Shown: positions 7,319 to 17,039 of the stretch, one piece after another
Layout of the letters: each line of letters opens with the position of its first letter
Position numbering within the stretch: the first letter of the stretch is position 1
Source of the DNA: JBIICS01 sp044238735
GTDB taxonomy: Bacteria > Bacteroidota > Bacteroidia > UBA4408
Direction: 5' to 3'
NCBI GenBank assembly: GCA_044238735.1
Contig: JBIICS010000003.1
Coordinates: 1 to 49,883, forward strand
DNA: 49,883 nucleotides
Made by a program: the position numbers and the translations under genes
Notes under the pieces: model-generated
Told to the model about the DNA's origin: nothing
Databases searched by the model: none
The model's input: only the letters and a program-made list of their open reading frames with translations

Positions 7319-9408
7319 AAATGAGATTCGTTTTAGCGTTAATGCTTCTATTTACTGGTGTTAAAGCACAAAATATAGGCATCAATACGGATGGAAGCAC
7401 CCCAGATACAAAAGCACTTTTAGACATAAAGGGATCCGGATCTGGCTTGTTAATTCCTCGTATGGCATGGAGTTCAAGACCATCTGGTTTAACAGCTACC
7501 CAAAACGGTTTAATTATTTACAGCACAGACGGTGATGGAACTAATGGAGTAGGGTTTTATTATTATAATAATCCTAACTGGTTGCCTTTATTTGACAATA
7601 ATAAGGGTTGGAGTTTAAAAGGAAATGCAGGTATTACTCCTCCAGCATCCCCCACAACTTATGGAACCTCAACGTTTGGAACATCTGAAAATTTTTTAGG
7701 AACAACCGATGCACAGCCCCTTACTTTAGGCACTAATAGTCGTGAAAGAATGCGCATACTCAGCTCCGGTTTAATTGGCGTTGGAACTTCAACACCTGCA
7801 ATGTTAATAGATGTAAGCGGATCGACAACCACAAATAATGATGCCGTGTTAAGAGTTACTGCAACCGGCACCACAGGATCAGTTAATGCTATAATTGGTA
7901 CAAGCGCCTCCACCACGGGAACAGGTGTATATGGAAGAACTACTGCCGCTTCGGGTTCGAATAACGGAGTAGTGGGTGAGATTACAGCAGGAACTGGTAA
8001 TGGCGTTAAAGGCTTTGCTGGTACTGCATCAGGAAACAGTAGCACTGGCGTTTGGGGCTTAAACAATTCTACAACAACTGGTGCAATTGAGGCATTTGGT
8101 GTTTTGGGAACCAGTAAAGGTGCTGGAGCCACCTCCGCATCTCACTATGGTTTATTTGGTGACGCCGCAGGAGGCTCAAATAATTTTGGAGTATTTGGTA
8201 AAGTAAGTGGAGCCGCTACAAATAATTATGGTATTTACGGTGATGCGTCAGGAGCATCTACAAATAATATTGCAGCGTTTTTTTCTGCCACTGGCGCAAC
8301 AAACAATTATGGTCTAATTGTGCCAAATGGTGGGGGTAGAATTGGTTTTGGTACTTCAACCCCATCTTTTTTAGTGGATGTAAGAGGTTCGGCTTCGAGT
8401 GACCTAATTTACGCATCCAACTCTGGTACTGGAGATGTTTTTAGAGGAATTGCAAATGGTGACATACAATATGCTTGTTTTTTTGGAAATAATTCCCCAA
8501 ATACAAACGGAACTGGATATTTAATTACAAACTCAAATGCTGGTTTACAAGGGCAAATAAATAATACTCAACAATATTCATTCGGGGTTTATGGAAATAG
8601 TGGAGATGGATTAAGATCGGGTGGAGTTATAGGCTCTAATGGATATGCAGGTGGTTGGGGTTGCTTAGGTTACAGAACTTCGGGAGGCGGCAGATGGTCA
8701 TTATATTACTCTAACGATGGTACTTTAGGTGGGGCAAATACAGGTTCTGGTAAAGCAACAAGCGATAATTTAAAACCCGCAAATGGTTTAGGAATGGGCG
8801 GTTATGCCAGTTTGCTCGGAGGATTTGTGAGAGGTGAAATTTACGGGATGTTTATAAAAGGCGAACGTATGGGTATGTATATCGATGGCAAAACATTCTC
8901 TAACCATATTTATGCAGTAATATTAAATGGAAAGAAGGATAAAAAGACGGTTACCTATACCCAGTTAAGTGAAAAACCTAGTTTAACATATACAGGAAAA
9001 ACTAAATTAAATAATGGTGAATGCTTTATTCCTTGGAGCGATAATGTTCTTAATAATAATGAAATAAACGAAGATGATATAAATTTTAGTATAACTCCAC
9101 TAGGGAATTGTAAAGGACTTTATGTAGCCGAGGTAAATAAAAAGGGGTTTTTTGTAAAGGAATTAATGGATGGAAATAGTAATGTAAGTTTTAATTACAC
9201 CGTTATTTTAAGTAACTTAAATTTAGATGATAGTGCTCCCGAAGAAATTTTAGATAAGGAATTTGATAAAAATATTAAAGCCGTAATGCAGAACGAAAAT
9301 GACTCAAAAATTATATCAAAAGGCATGTATTGGGATGGTAATAACCTAATTTTTGATAATCCTCCAGAAAATTCTGTTATTGAAAAAGCTTATAAGAAAA
9401 TAGATTAA
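7315..9408 (+). CDS. Exported repeat protein with GINT...LLIPRM head and GVYG-like repeats
   Basis: This 697-aa protein has a signal peptide (residues 1-19, ending VKAQ). The head NIGINTDGSTPDTKALLDIK...GLLIPRM is a module common at the N-terminus of large Bacteroidota surface proteins. The middle (roughly residues 190-345) is a string of short repeats around GVYG, GVVG, GVKG, GVWG, GVLG, GLFG, GVFG and GIYG, which suggests a stacked beta structure like phage tail-fibre stalks. The head motif partly recurs (RIGFGTSTPSFLVDVRG) near residue 340. No T9SS sorting domain is present; the C-terminal 200 residues are unfamiliar. It overlaps the preceding T9SS cargo gene by 4 bases, so the two products may act together. 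The function is unknown. Confidence 0.82.
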   Translation: MKMRFVLALMLLFTGVKAQNIGINTDGSTPDTKALLDIKGSGSGLLIPRMAWSSRPSGLTATQNGLIIYSTDGDGTNGVGFYYYNNPNWLPLFDNNKGWSLKGNAGITPPASPTTYGTSTFGTSENFLGTTDAQPLTLGTNSRERMRILSSGLIGVGTSTPAMLIDVSGSTTTNNDAVLRVTATGTTGSVNAIIGTSASTTGTGVYGRTTAASGSNNGVVGEITAGTGNGVKGFAGTASGNSSTGVWGLNNSTTTGAIEAFGVLGTSKGAGATSASHYGLFGDAAGGSNNFGVFGKVSGAATNNYGIYGDASGASTNNIAAFFSATGATNNYGLIVPNGGGRIGFGTSTPSFLVDVRGSASSDLIYASNSGTGDVFRGIANGDIQYACFFGNNSPNTNGTGYLITNSNAGLQGQINNTQQYSFGVYGNSGDGLRSGGVIGSNGYAGGWGCLGYRTSGGGRWSLYYSNDGTLGGANTGSGKATSDNLKPANGLGMGGYASLLGGFVRGEIYGMFIKGERMGMYIDGKTFSNHIYAVILNGKKDKKTVTYTQLSEKPSLTYTGKTKLNNGECFIPWSDNVLNNNEINEDDINFSITPLGNCKGLYVAEVNKKGFFVKELMDGNSNVSFNYTVILSNLNLDDSAPEEILDKEFDKNIKAVMQNENDSKIISKGMYWDGNNLIFDNPPENSVIEKAYKKID

Positions 9409-9444
9409 TTTTTTAAACCCTATACTCTTGCTTTTTTTCAAATT

Positions 9445-9475
9445 TGAGGGGCTGCCCCCCATTTCAATCTTATTT
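9445..9475 (+). terminator. Weak candidate terminator hairpin
   Basis: GGGGCTGCCCC makes a short GC-rich stem in an otherwise AT-rich 144-base gap. It is followed by ATTTCAATCTTATTTATT, which is only loosely U-rich. It would close the two-gene unit upstream. Confidence 0.3.
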
Positions 9476-9552
9476 ATTCAATGTAACAAGTTGTTGCTTT
9501 TTATCGTAAAAAAAATTAAATTAGTAGTAAATAAAATAGCATAGGACTAATC

Positions 9553-10044
9553 ATGTCTCTTTTTTTTAAATATTGTTTAGGTTTTTACTTAATTCTAGGA
9601 TTTTTTTTATTAAATCCCATTTTAATTTTGGGACAGGACTTACCTGCAGATTCCACCACAAAAGCAAATTATAAGGCTTATGATGACTTAATAAATAATG
9701 AGGTGGTAATGAAGTATTATACAAAAGAGGATCTTAATAAACTTTACGAGCAGGATAAAAATAAACTTCTTCAATTACACACCTATTTCTTTAAGTCCTA
9801 TACAATCACGCCAATAGAGGGATATACCGGATTAAGACCCCGACACAATACTTTTGACGTTTTTAAATATGAATCGTACCGCAAAAAAAGCGATGTATTT
9901 GTTTCCGAAGATTTATTTAAAGGATATAAAATTGAATTAAAATCGGATGAACAAATTCAACATATTGTTCCAGCCCAAATTAAACAGAAAGCCTTAAAGA
10001 ATAGAGAGATTTATAATGCAAAAAAGGAAAAAGAAATAGAGTAA
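9553..10044 (+). CDS. Small exported protein of unknown function
   Basis: This 163-aa protein has a long hydrophobic signal segment (about residues 6-27, ending LILGQ). The rest is a charged, Lys/Tyr-rich body with no recognised motif (VVMKYYTKEDLNKLYEQDK; LRPRHNTFDVFKYESYRKK). It ends in a Lys/Glu-rich tail. The stop is one base before the next start, so it is likely co-transcribed with the large T9SS protein that follows, perhaps as a partner. The start is ATG and I do not recognise the family. Confidence 0.72.
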   Translation: MSLFFKYCLGFYLILGFFLLNPILILGQDLPADSTTKANYKAYDDLINNEVVMKYYTKEDLNKLYEQDKNKLLQLHTYFFKSYTITPIEGYTGLRPRHNTFDVFKYESYRKKSDVFVSEDLFKGYKIELKSDEQIQHIVPAQIKQKALKNREIYNAKKEKEIE

Positions 10045-10045
10045 A

Positions 10046-13000
10046 ATGAATGTATTCTTACAAAATATTAAAAAATTAGTTAGCAAATATCTTGTATTTA
10101 TATTCCTGCTTTTATTTGGGTTTTTTACATTTAAGTCGTGGGCACAACCTGCAAACAACGAATGTGGCGGTGCGGTTACGTTAACCGTAAATGCAGCTTG
10201 TTCTAATACGGCCGGCACCACAACGGGTTCTACGGGGAACGCCGGTAACCCTGCTCCTTGCGTTGGAACAGCCGACGATGATGTTTGGTATAAATTTACT
10301 GCCAATAGTCCCGACCAAAAAATAACTGTTTCGTGTAATTCTGGTTTTGATCCTGTAGTACAGATTTTTTCGGGTTCTTGCGGGGCATTAATTTCACAGT
10401 TTTGTCAGGATGATGGCGGAGATGGAGTAAGTGAAATTTTGGATTTAACCGGATTTGGAGTTGGAAGTACTTATTTTGTTCGTGTATTTCACTATTACAC
10501 CGGCGTTGGTACCGGAAATTTTAATATCTGTGTTACCGGAACTCCTCCCGCTTTAAATGATGAACCGTGCACCGCAATTGATTTACCCGAAGTTACCTCT
10601 GCCTGTGTTTATAGTATTTATTCGCTTGCCTCTGCTACCAATACAGCCACTCCCGCATCTCCAGGGTGTGGGTGGAATGGTAAAGATCTTTGGTTTAAAG
10701 CTATTATTCCTCCTAACGGCAAAATAGATATATCCACTTACTCTGTTTCCGGAGGAACTTCTGATCCAACCATGGCTATTTACTCTGGTTCAGTTTGCAG
10801 TTCACTAACATTTATAAGTTGTGACGACAATTCTGGGCCTGGAAGTTTACCTTATTTAAATTTAAGTGGAAGAACACCCGGCGAAATCATTTGGATAAGA
10901 GTTTCCAGTAGTACCGGCATTGGAGATGGCCGATTTAAATTATGCGTGTCTTCTCCTGTTAATGACGATTGTGGATCTTCTTTATTCGTTTGTGATATAA
11001 ATGGCTTTTCTGGTTCAACACTATATAGTTATACCATTGATATGGGAGCCTTGGAGGAATTTAGTGGTGGGATTTTTGGACAAACTGGCGACGGCGTTTC
11101 TACTACTATAGAAAATAATAGTTGGTTGGCTTTTACAGCCAGTGCAACCAGTGCCTCGCTAAATGTAACCATTTCTGATTGTTGGAATGGACAAGGCATT
11201 CAAATGGAAGTAATAAGTGGTACGTGCGGTAATGTAGCCTCTTTTGTTTCGAACTCCAACTACCTTCAAACAACAACTTCTCAAACTTTAACTGCAACCG
11301 GACTAACTATAGGAAATACCTATTATTTAATGATAGACGGATATGCGGGAGACGTTTGTAATTACACCATTACGGGCACCTCCGGGGTAAGGTCGCTAAC
11401 CGTTACTCCTGCTACTGCAAATGTATGCAATGGTTCATCCATAACCCTTACTGCAAATCCGGTTGGTTTTGGAAATGCCACTTACAGCTGGTACTCAGAT
11501 CCTCCCGGATTTTCGGGTAGTTCTGCAACTGTTACCGCCAACCCTGTAGAGTATACCAAATATTATGTAGTGGTTACCGGTTCGTGTAACGAAGTTCAGG
11601 AAGCAAATTCTACTATTAATGTTCCTAATCCTAACAAGGTATTTACCTGGACAGGAGGCGGAACAAATACTAATGACAATTGGCAGGACGTAAATAATTG
11701 GGGAAGCTTTGCAGGATGCTTACCGGATTGTAATAATTCGGTTACCATCCCCTCCTCACCTTCGGTAAACGCAACTAATTTTCCAAAATTAAATTCTGCT
11801 GCTGCATGCAAAAATCTTATAATTCAAGATGATCCCGTTACTGCAGACGCGAACTACTCATTGTCAATTTTTAATTCGGGCAATCTTTCGGTTTGCGGCA
11901 ATATTTCCTTATATGGTACTATGCCTACAAATACTCATTACTCAAGTAATAATTCTTCAAGAATTACCTTTAGTGGTTCTTCTCCACAATTTTTTTATGC
12001 TTCAGCCTTATCATCCAATAACTTACCCAGTATTACTGTAAACAATACAAATGGAGTAACCATTTTGGATGGCAAAGACGCCAGCGGAACTTATAAAGAT
12101 ATGTCGATAAATCCTTCCGGAAATCTGGTTTTAAGTTCTGGAATAATTAATACAAGTGGAGCACGCAATGTAGTAATTAATAATCCAAACACAAACGCAA
12201 TAACAAGTCATTCAACAAATAGCTACATTAACGGTAGATTAACGAGGGCAGTAAATGCAACAGGCTCATATGATTTTCCTGTTGGTAATAGCACCGCATA
12301 CGAATTGGCTAATATAAATTTAAATAGTGTTAGTGGTGGTTTAAATTCCATCAATGCCTTTTTTGAACCTGCATTTGATGAAACGGATTTAATACAAACA
12401 CCTACTGTTTTAGAACCAGACGATATTAATAAAGAATATGAAGGCTTTTTAAATAATGGAGGAACCGGTGTTGGTTCCGGTACTTTAATACCCAACGTTT
12501 GGACAATAACTCCAAATTCGGGATCTGCTAATTATTCCATTACCCTTCACGGAAGAAATTACAATAATGCATCCGGTTTTGTTCATACTGTTGGTAAACG
12601 AAATACACCTATTACTTGTTTGCCAACTTGGAGTGCCTCGGGAAGTTATTCCACAAATGGCAACGCAAGTAATGTGGTTTCTGCAACCAGAACCAATGTT
12701 ACCGGTTTTTCTCAGTTTGTTATACTAAGAGGACTTAACGTTTTGCCTATTTCCCTAATTGACTTTGAAGCTAAATGCAAAGGAGATCAGACCACGCTAA
12801 TTTGGTCTACTGCTCAAGAAGTAAATAATAGTCATTTTGTTATTGAACGTGCATGCAATGAAGAATTAGTTTTTGAAGACATTGCCGAAGTAAATGGGGC
12901 AGGAAACTCGAACACCATTCAAACTTACAGCCTATCAGTACCTACTACTTCTGATCGATGTTACTATCGCTTAAGGCAAGTAGACTATGACGGCAAAGAA

Positions 13001-13294
13001 GAATCATTTCCTATAATAGAAGCTAATTGTAATGAATCTAAACCTTTCAGTAATATTATTGTTTATCCAAATCCTTTTAACGATCAAATTTTAATTGCCT
13101 GCAATGATTGTATTACCGATAAAATTCACATCAAAATATTTTCAGCATTAGGTACACTTGTATTTGAAAAGAATTACTCTAATATAACCGTGCTAAATGA
13201 AAAAATAGAACTTAAAGGACTTAGCAAAGGGGTTTATTTCGTCGAATTGAATGATGGGCTTAATAAAGAAGTTAAACAATTGGTTAAGAATTAA
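10046..13294 (+). CDS. Large multidomain surface protein with T9SS type A sorting domain
   Basis: This 1082-aa protein has a signal peptide (to about residue 34, SWAQ). Three consecutive modules follow, each opening with N(D)-E/D-C and containing a DDVWYKF/DLWFKA/NSWLAF-type strand (about residues 38-165, 170-300 and 303-445). They resemble bacterial pre-peptidase C-terminal beta-sandwiches. Next come an Ig-like segment (SLTVTPATANVCNGSSITL, about 448-530), a region starting FTWTGGGTNTNDNWQDVNNW, and the sorting domain (IVYPNPFNDQILIAC ... GVYFVELNDG). No catalytic domain is visible, so adhesion or a structural role is the best guess. It lies in a tight run with its neighbours (1 base before, 4 bases after). 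Confidence 0.88.
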   Translation: MNVFLQNIKKLVSKYLVFIFLLLFGFFTFKSWAQPANNECGGAVTLTVNAACSNTAGTTTGSTGNAGNPAPCVGTADDDVWYKFTANSPDQKITVSCNSGFDPVVQIFSGSCGALISQFCQDDGGDGVSEILDLTGFGVGSTYFVRVFHYYTGVGTGNFNICVTGTPPALNDEPCTAIDLPEVTSACVYSIYSLASATNTATPASPGCGWNGKDLWFKAIIPPNGKIDISTYSVSGGTSDPTMAIYSGSVCSSLTFISCDDNSGPGSLPYLNLSGRTPGEIIWIRVSSSTGIGDGRFKLCVSSPVNDDCGSSLFVCDINGFSGSTLYSYTIDMGALEEFSGGIFGQTGDGVSTTIENNSWLAFTASATSASLNVTISDCWNGQGIQMEVISGTCGNVASFVSNSNYLQTTTSQTLTATGLTIGNTYYLMIDGYAGDVCNYTITGTSGVRSLTVTPATANVCNGSSITLTANPVGFGNATYSWYSDPPGFSGSSATVTANPVEYTKYYVVVTGSCNEVQEANSTINVPNPNKVFTWTGGGTNTNDNWQDVNNWGSFAGCLPDCNNSVTIPSSPSVNATNFPKLNSAAACKNLIIQDDPVTADANYSLSIFNSGNLSVCGNISLYGTMPTNTHYSSNNSSRITFSGSSPQFFYASALSSNNLPSITVNNTNGVTILDGKDASGTYKDMSINPSGNLVLSSGIINTSGARNVVINNPNTNAITSHSTNSYINGRLTRAVNATGSYDFPVGNSTAYELANINLNSVSGGLNSINAFFEPAFDETDLIQTPTVLEPDDINKEYEGFLNNGGTGVGSGTLIPNVWTITPNSGSANYSITLHGRNYNNASGFVHTVGKRNTPITCLPTWSASGSYSTNGNASNVVSATRTNVTGFSQFVILRGLNVLPISLIDFEAKCKGDQTTLIWSTAQEVNNSHFVIERACNEELVFEDIAEVNGAGNSNTIQTYSLSVPTTSDRCYYRLRQVDYDGKEESFPIIEANCNESKPFSNIIVYPNPFNDQILIACNDCITDKIHIKIFSALGTLVFEKNYSNITVLNEKIELKGLSKGVYFVELNDGLNKEVKQLVKN

Positions 13295-13298
13295 AAGC

Positions 13299-14972
13299 AT
13301 GAAAAAAATATATTCATATTATCTTTTATTTGCTTTTTTGTTAATTGCAAACCTTAATTATATTGAAGCTCAAACAACATTTTCGAATACGGGAAATATA
13401 ACTATAAATTCAAGTGGCAACGCAAGTCCTTTTCCATCAACAATTGCAGTATCTGGTTTAGGAAGTTCAATAACCAATATTACTGTTAGAATGACAAGTA
13501 TTCAACATACATATTTTGATGATGTTGACATAATGTTGGTAGCCCCTAATGGCGCCAGATTAATTTTAATGTCTGATTGTGGGGGAGGGAATAGTGCTAC
13601 TAGAAATTATGTATTTAGTGATGCGGGTGGAGCCAATCTTTCAGATGCGTCTTTGAGTGCAGACGGCACATATAAACCTACTGATTTTGAAACGGGTGAA
13701 AATTTGGGTGGAGGAACAGCCACTATAACTAGTTTTGCTAGTCTTAATGGTTCTAATCCAAATGGAAATTGGTCATTATTTGTTTTTGATGATGTTGGTG
13801 GTGATGCTGGGCTAATTACCAATGGTTGGTCAATAACCATCACTGCAATAAATCCAGCCTTTCGAACTACATTCACTGCCATGAACACAGGATCCGCTAA
13901 TTGGTGTGCAGGTGAAACCAGAAATGTAACTGTAACTGTAACTAATTCAGGCACTAGTTCCTGGACTGATGGTGGTGGCCAGGATTTCAACATAGGGGTT
14001 AAATGGAATGCCGATCCAGATTATCTTGTAAGAGTGGATGCGCAAAACTTAGCTCCCGGTGCCAGCAGAACATACACATTAACAGTAACCGCTCCTGCAA
14101 CTGCCGGTTCCAACAATTTAAGATTTGATGTTGTAAAGGAAGGAGATTGTTGGTTTGGAAACAATAATGGTAGTTGCGGACCCGGAAACTCTGCTTATAC
14201 ATCCTCTGCTATAACGATCTCTTCTACTCCAAACCCACCCAACCCCTATTCAAATCAAAACCCAGATTGCGGAAGAGTTAAAATTTTAGAAGCCACTTCT
14301 ACATCTTCAAATATATTGTACTATTGGCAAGGAACCAATGCCAGCGGGACCAGCACAAGTAATAATGCTAACATTCCTTTCTTTGCTAATTCATCTGGCA
14401 CCTATTATGTTCGTGCTTACAACTCATCTACAGGTTGCTGGAGCTCGGGCTCAGGTTCATTGGCAGTTACGGTTACTGGGCCTACGGGCGGTTCTGTTTC
14501 GGGCGGCACAACGGTTTGCGGCTTAACCTCAAACTCTGCTACTCTAACTTTAACGGGGCATAGTGGAAATATCATTCGCTGGGAAAAAAGTTTTTCTCCT
14601 TTTACTTACTGGGATCCTATTACAAATACCACCACTTCGTGTACGGTATTAAATATTTCAGAGGAAACTAGGATTAGAGCTGTAATACAGAGTGCGGTTT
14701 GCTCTGCAACAGCAAGCTCATCTTTTACTACAATTTCTGTAACCAATGCATCCACTGCAAATGCAGGCATAGACCAATACCGTTGTACAGGTACGACCGC
14801 TACGCTTGCCGCCTCGGGAGTTGGAACATGGTCTGTTGTTGGTGGTTCTGCTTTAGTTACTACCCCTTCAAGCCCGGTTTCTGCGGTAACTGCATTATCC
14901 TCCGGGCCTAATGTTTTTCAATGGTCGGTAAGTGGTACTTGCCCGGATTTTGTTGTAATTACAAGACCTTAA
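13299..14972 (+). CDS. Exported protein with N-terminal P-domain and Ig-like domains, no sorting domain
   Basis: I start at the ATG at 13299, giving 557 aa beginning MKKIYSYYLL. This is better than an upstream in-frame ATG inside the previous gene, because it exposes a clean signal peptide ending IEAQ. Residues about 30-180 form a proprotein-convertase P-domain (DDVDIMLVAPNG ... NPNGNWSLFVFDDVGGDAGLITNGWSITI). An NBR1-like/CARDB-like beta-sandwich follows (NVTVTVTNSGTSSW ... RTYTLTVTAPAT), then two Ig-like segments. The protein stops at CPDFVVITRP. Relatives with this last segment usually continue into more repeats and a T9SS or gliding-type C-terminal domain, so this may be a truncated gene. 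It follows the T9SS protein by 4 bases. Confidence 0.8.
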   Translation: MKKIYSYYLLFAFLLIANLNYIEAQTTFSNTGNITINSSGNASPFPSTIAVSGLGSSITNITVRMTSIQHTYFDDVDIMLVAPNGARLILMSDCGGGNSATRNYVFSDAGGANLSDASLSADGTYKPTDFETGENLGGGTATITSFASLNGSNPNGNWSLFVFDDVGGDAGLITNGWSITITAINPAFRTTFTAMNTGSANWCAGETRNVTVTVTNSGTSSWTDGGGQDFNIGVKWNADPDYLVRVDAQNLAPGASRTYTLTVTAPATAGSNNLRFDVVKEGDCWFGNNNGSCGPGNSAYTSSAITISSTPNPPNPYSNQNPDCGRVKILEATSTSSNILYYWQGTNASGTSTSNNANIPFFANSSGTYYVRAYNSSTGCWSSGSGSLAVTVTGPTGGSVSGGTTVCGLTSNSATLTLTGHSGNIIRWEKSFSPFTYWDPITNTTTSCTVLNISEETRIRAVIQSAVCSATASSSFTTISVTNASTANAGIDQYRCTGTTATLAASGVGTWSVVGGSALVTTPSSPVSAVTALSSGPNVFQWSVSGTCPDFVVITRP

Positions 14973-15081
14973 TAGTTATCGCTTTCATACTACTTAAACA
15001 GACCCATTAGAACATCTTTAATCAGGTTCATTACTGCCCAAATATGCTTTTAAATTCAAGCCGTTTAAACTTTGCAAACCT

Positions 15082-16224
15082 TTATTTGTCAATCGCTAAT
15101 CTTTCTTTAGAACTAAAAGCAAGCAAACAAACAATTATAATAATTAGATTAGACAGGCCAAGTATAGCATTGGCCTCATAAATTGAATTCAGCTTAGGGC
15201 CCATTAAATCTTTCGAGTTAACAGAATAAAAGATTAAGCCAATAATTAATATAATCTTTTCATAAACTTTAAGCTCACTAAATACACATAAGATCACAAA
15301 AATTAAGGGCAATGACATTAAAAAATGTTGCTCGTCTGTGATAATAAAATTAGGGATAAGCGACAAATTAATCATCATCCAGAGTTTAGTAGCGTTTTCT
15401 TTATTTACTTTTTTTAATATTAAAAAAAGTAAGAATTGTATGGCAACAAATAAGAATAATAATCCTTGTAAACCCATTTTCATTCCAAAAAAATAATTAA
15501 AAATATAATCAAACGTATAGGAGCTAAAGACCTGATTACTGTGATTTTTCAAGCTTTCAAACCAACCCATCCAAAGATCGAATAGATCTTTTCCGTTTAT
15601 TAATAATTGAAAAGCAATCAAACCTACAGATAAAAATATAGTCTTAACTAATAGTTTATAATCAAAAACTAAAAGCGGAATTAATACAAATACACTTATT
15701 GGTTTTAGGAAAATTAAAAACGTAATTAAAAACGATGACCAATTTTTATTGATTTTATAGAAATAGATGGATGCAACTAAAAAGAAAACCAAAAAAACAT
15801 TTACATTTCCCAGATGCATCTCTCTAGTAAGGTGAACAGCAATACAAAGAAAACTCAATATACTGCAGGTAATTTCTGCCTTAGAGCTAAGACTTATACC
15901 ATAGAACTTACTTTTAGTTAAATAATAAAATATTCCAATAATGGCAAATAAAATAAATGCAGTATGTATAACACGAACCATTTCGAACGTAAAAAAGTTC
16001 ATAGGATAAAAGAATAGTAAACTGGGCGGTGGATATTTAAAGAAACCAGTTTCTAGCCCATAATAATTAAGATAAGGCGATACTCCTTTTTTATAATCAT
16101 TTAAAGCCCCATAGTATACTTTTAAATCGTTGGTGAAAAATTTTTTGTTTATAGATTCTATGAGCACAAGGGCCAATACGAATAATAAAAAAATCAGATT
16201 ATACCATTTCTTAAATAAGCTCAT
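15082..16224 (-). CDS. GT87-family integral membrane glycosyltransferase
   Basis: This 380-aa protein has about ten hydrophobic segments. After the first one it carries NDLKVYYGALNDYKKGVSPY and then FKYPPPSLLFFYPM, the pattern of GT87 (DUF2029) polyprenyl-phosphate-sugar-dependent transferases, where the acidic residue after the first helix is thought to be catalytic. Residues about 120-135 (HLTREMHLGNVNVFL) also fit the family. The donor and acceptor cannot be told from sequence. The start codon overlaps the purN stop (ATGA), so translation is probably coupled, although no functional link to purines is evident. Confidence 0.75.
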   Translation of the reverse strand: MSLFKKWYNLIFLLFVLALVLIESINKKFFTNDLKVYYGALNDYKKGVSPYLNYYGLETGFFKYPPPSLLFFYPMNFFTFEMVRVIHTAFILFAIIGIFYYLTKSKFYGISLSSKAEITCSILSFLCIAVHLTREMHLGNVNVFLVFFLVASIYFYKINKNWSSFLITFLIFLKPISVFVLIPLLVFDYKLLVKTIFLSVGLIAFQLLINGKDLFDLWMGWFESLKNHSNQVFSSYTFDYIFNYFFGMKMGLQGLLFLFVAIQFLLFLILKKVNKENATKLWMMINLSLIPNFIITDEQHFLMSLPLIFVILCVFSELKVYEKIILIIGLIFYSVNSKDLMGPKLNSIYEANAILGLSNLIIIIVCLLAFSSKERLAIDK

Positions 16225-16793
16225 AATACAGATAGTATGTATTCTTCTATTGTGGAGGGCAGATACTTTTGTTCAAGTTTATGAATTTTGACTGCTAAAA
16301 TTTCTGGAGAATCATTTGCTTCTATAAAACATTTATACTGTTTAATTATTTTTCCTTTATCATATTCTTCATTAACAAGATGAATAGTAATTCCGCTTTC
16401 TCTCTCTTTGGCTTCAATAACAGCTTTATGAACATTTAATCCGTACATACCTTTACCTCCAAATTTGGGTAATAAAGACGGATGAAGATTAATAATTCTA
16501 TCCTTAAATGAGGTAGTTAAAAAAGGAGGGATTAACCATAAAAAACCGGCCAACACAATAAAGTCTATATCGCTTAGTTTTCCTAATAAGCACGCAGCGT
16601 TTAAAAATTCCTCCTTTTTTAATAAAATAGTTTCAATTTCGGTGTTTTTAAACTTGTTAATTACAGCAGCTTCTGGCTTATTACAAATAAGCTTCTTAAC
16701 GGCAATTTTATGATGATTTTTAAAATAATGATATAAATTGAGCGCATTACTGCCCTCACCGGATGCAAAAATGGCTATGTTTAGGGTCCTCAC
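16221..16793 (-). CDS. purN: Phosphoribosylglycinamide formyltransferase
   Basis: This 190-aa PurN transfers formyl from 10-formyl-THF to GAR, step three of purine synthesis. It shows the nucleotide-binding start IAIFASGEGSN, the formyl-transferase core INLHPSLLPKFGGKGMYG with catalytic Asn and His, and VNEEYDKGKII with the conserved Asp. The length is normal. The start is GTG: no ATG lies before the IAIFASG motif. A TAATTTTG -7 match sits only 4 bases upstream of the GTG, which would make the message nearly leaderless if it is real. It is divergent from acpP. Confidence 0.94.
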   Translation of the reverse strand: MRTLNIAIFASGEGSNALNLYHYFKNHHKIAVKKLICNKPEAAVINKFKNTEIETILLKKEEFLNAACLLGKLSDIDFIVLAGFLWLIPPFLTTSFKDRIINLHPSLLPKFGGKGMYGLNVHKAVIEAKERESGITIHLVNEEYDKGKIIKQYKCFIEANDSPEILAVKIHKLEQKYLPSTIEEYILSVL

Positions 16794-16981
16794 GGTTCAA
16801 AATTATGTTTTTAATGGTGAAAATGAGCTTTTTTAATTCCTTTTAAACACTTTTTAGCAAGAACTACTTTTTGTAAAGCCCTGTTTTTCAGTATTAATTG
16901 TAGATAAAAGAGGGTTTAATAGGTAATTTTTCAACAAATAGCCCCCGAAATTAACACTTCGGCGTAATTAAACTGATTTTG

Positions 16982-17013
16982 TTTGCTTGTGTTTCAATAA
17001 ATTTTTTTCTTTG
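16982..17013 (+). promoter_or_regulatory. Promoter of the acpP-fabF-rnc operon
   Basis: TTTG (16982-16985) and TTTCTTTG (17006-17013) are separated by exactly 20 bases. This fits the Bacteroidota -33/-7 arrangement with one mismatch in the -7 box. The predicted start of transcription is about 20 bases before the acpP ATG. Confidence 0.6.
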
Positions 17014-17039
17014 CAACCACAATTTTAAAACTAAAAACA

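Noticed and set aside
7659..8132. 157-aa Val/Pro-rich frame on the minus strand
   Set aside because: Antisense of the GVYG repeat region; repeats in Gly/Thr codons create the open frame.
12223..12495. 90-aa frame on the minus strand
   Set aside because: Shadow of the 1082-aa T9SS protein; no family match.
13251..13298. Upstream in-frame start for the P-domain protein
   Set aside because: It lies inside the previous gene and puts 16 charged residues before an otherwise perfect signal peptide.
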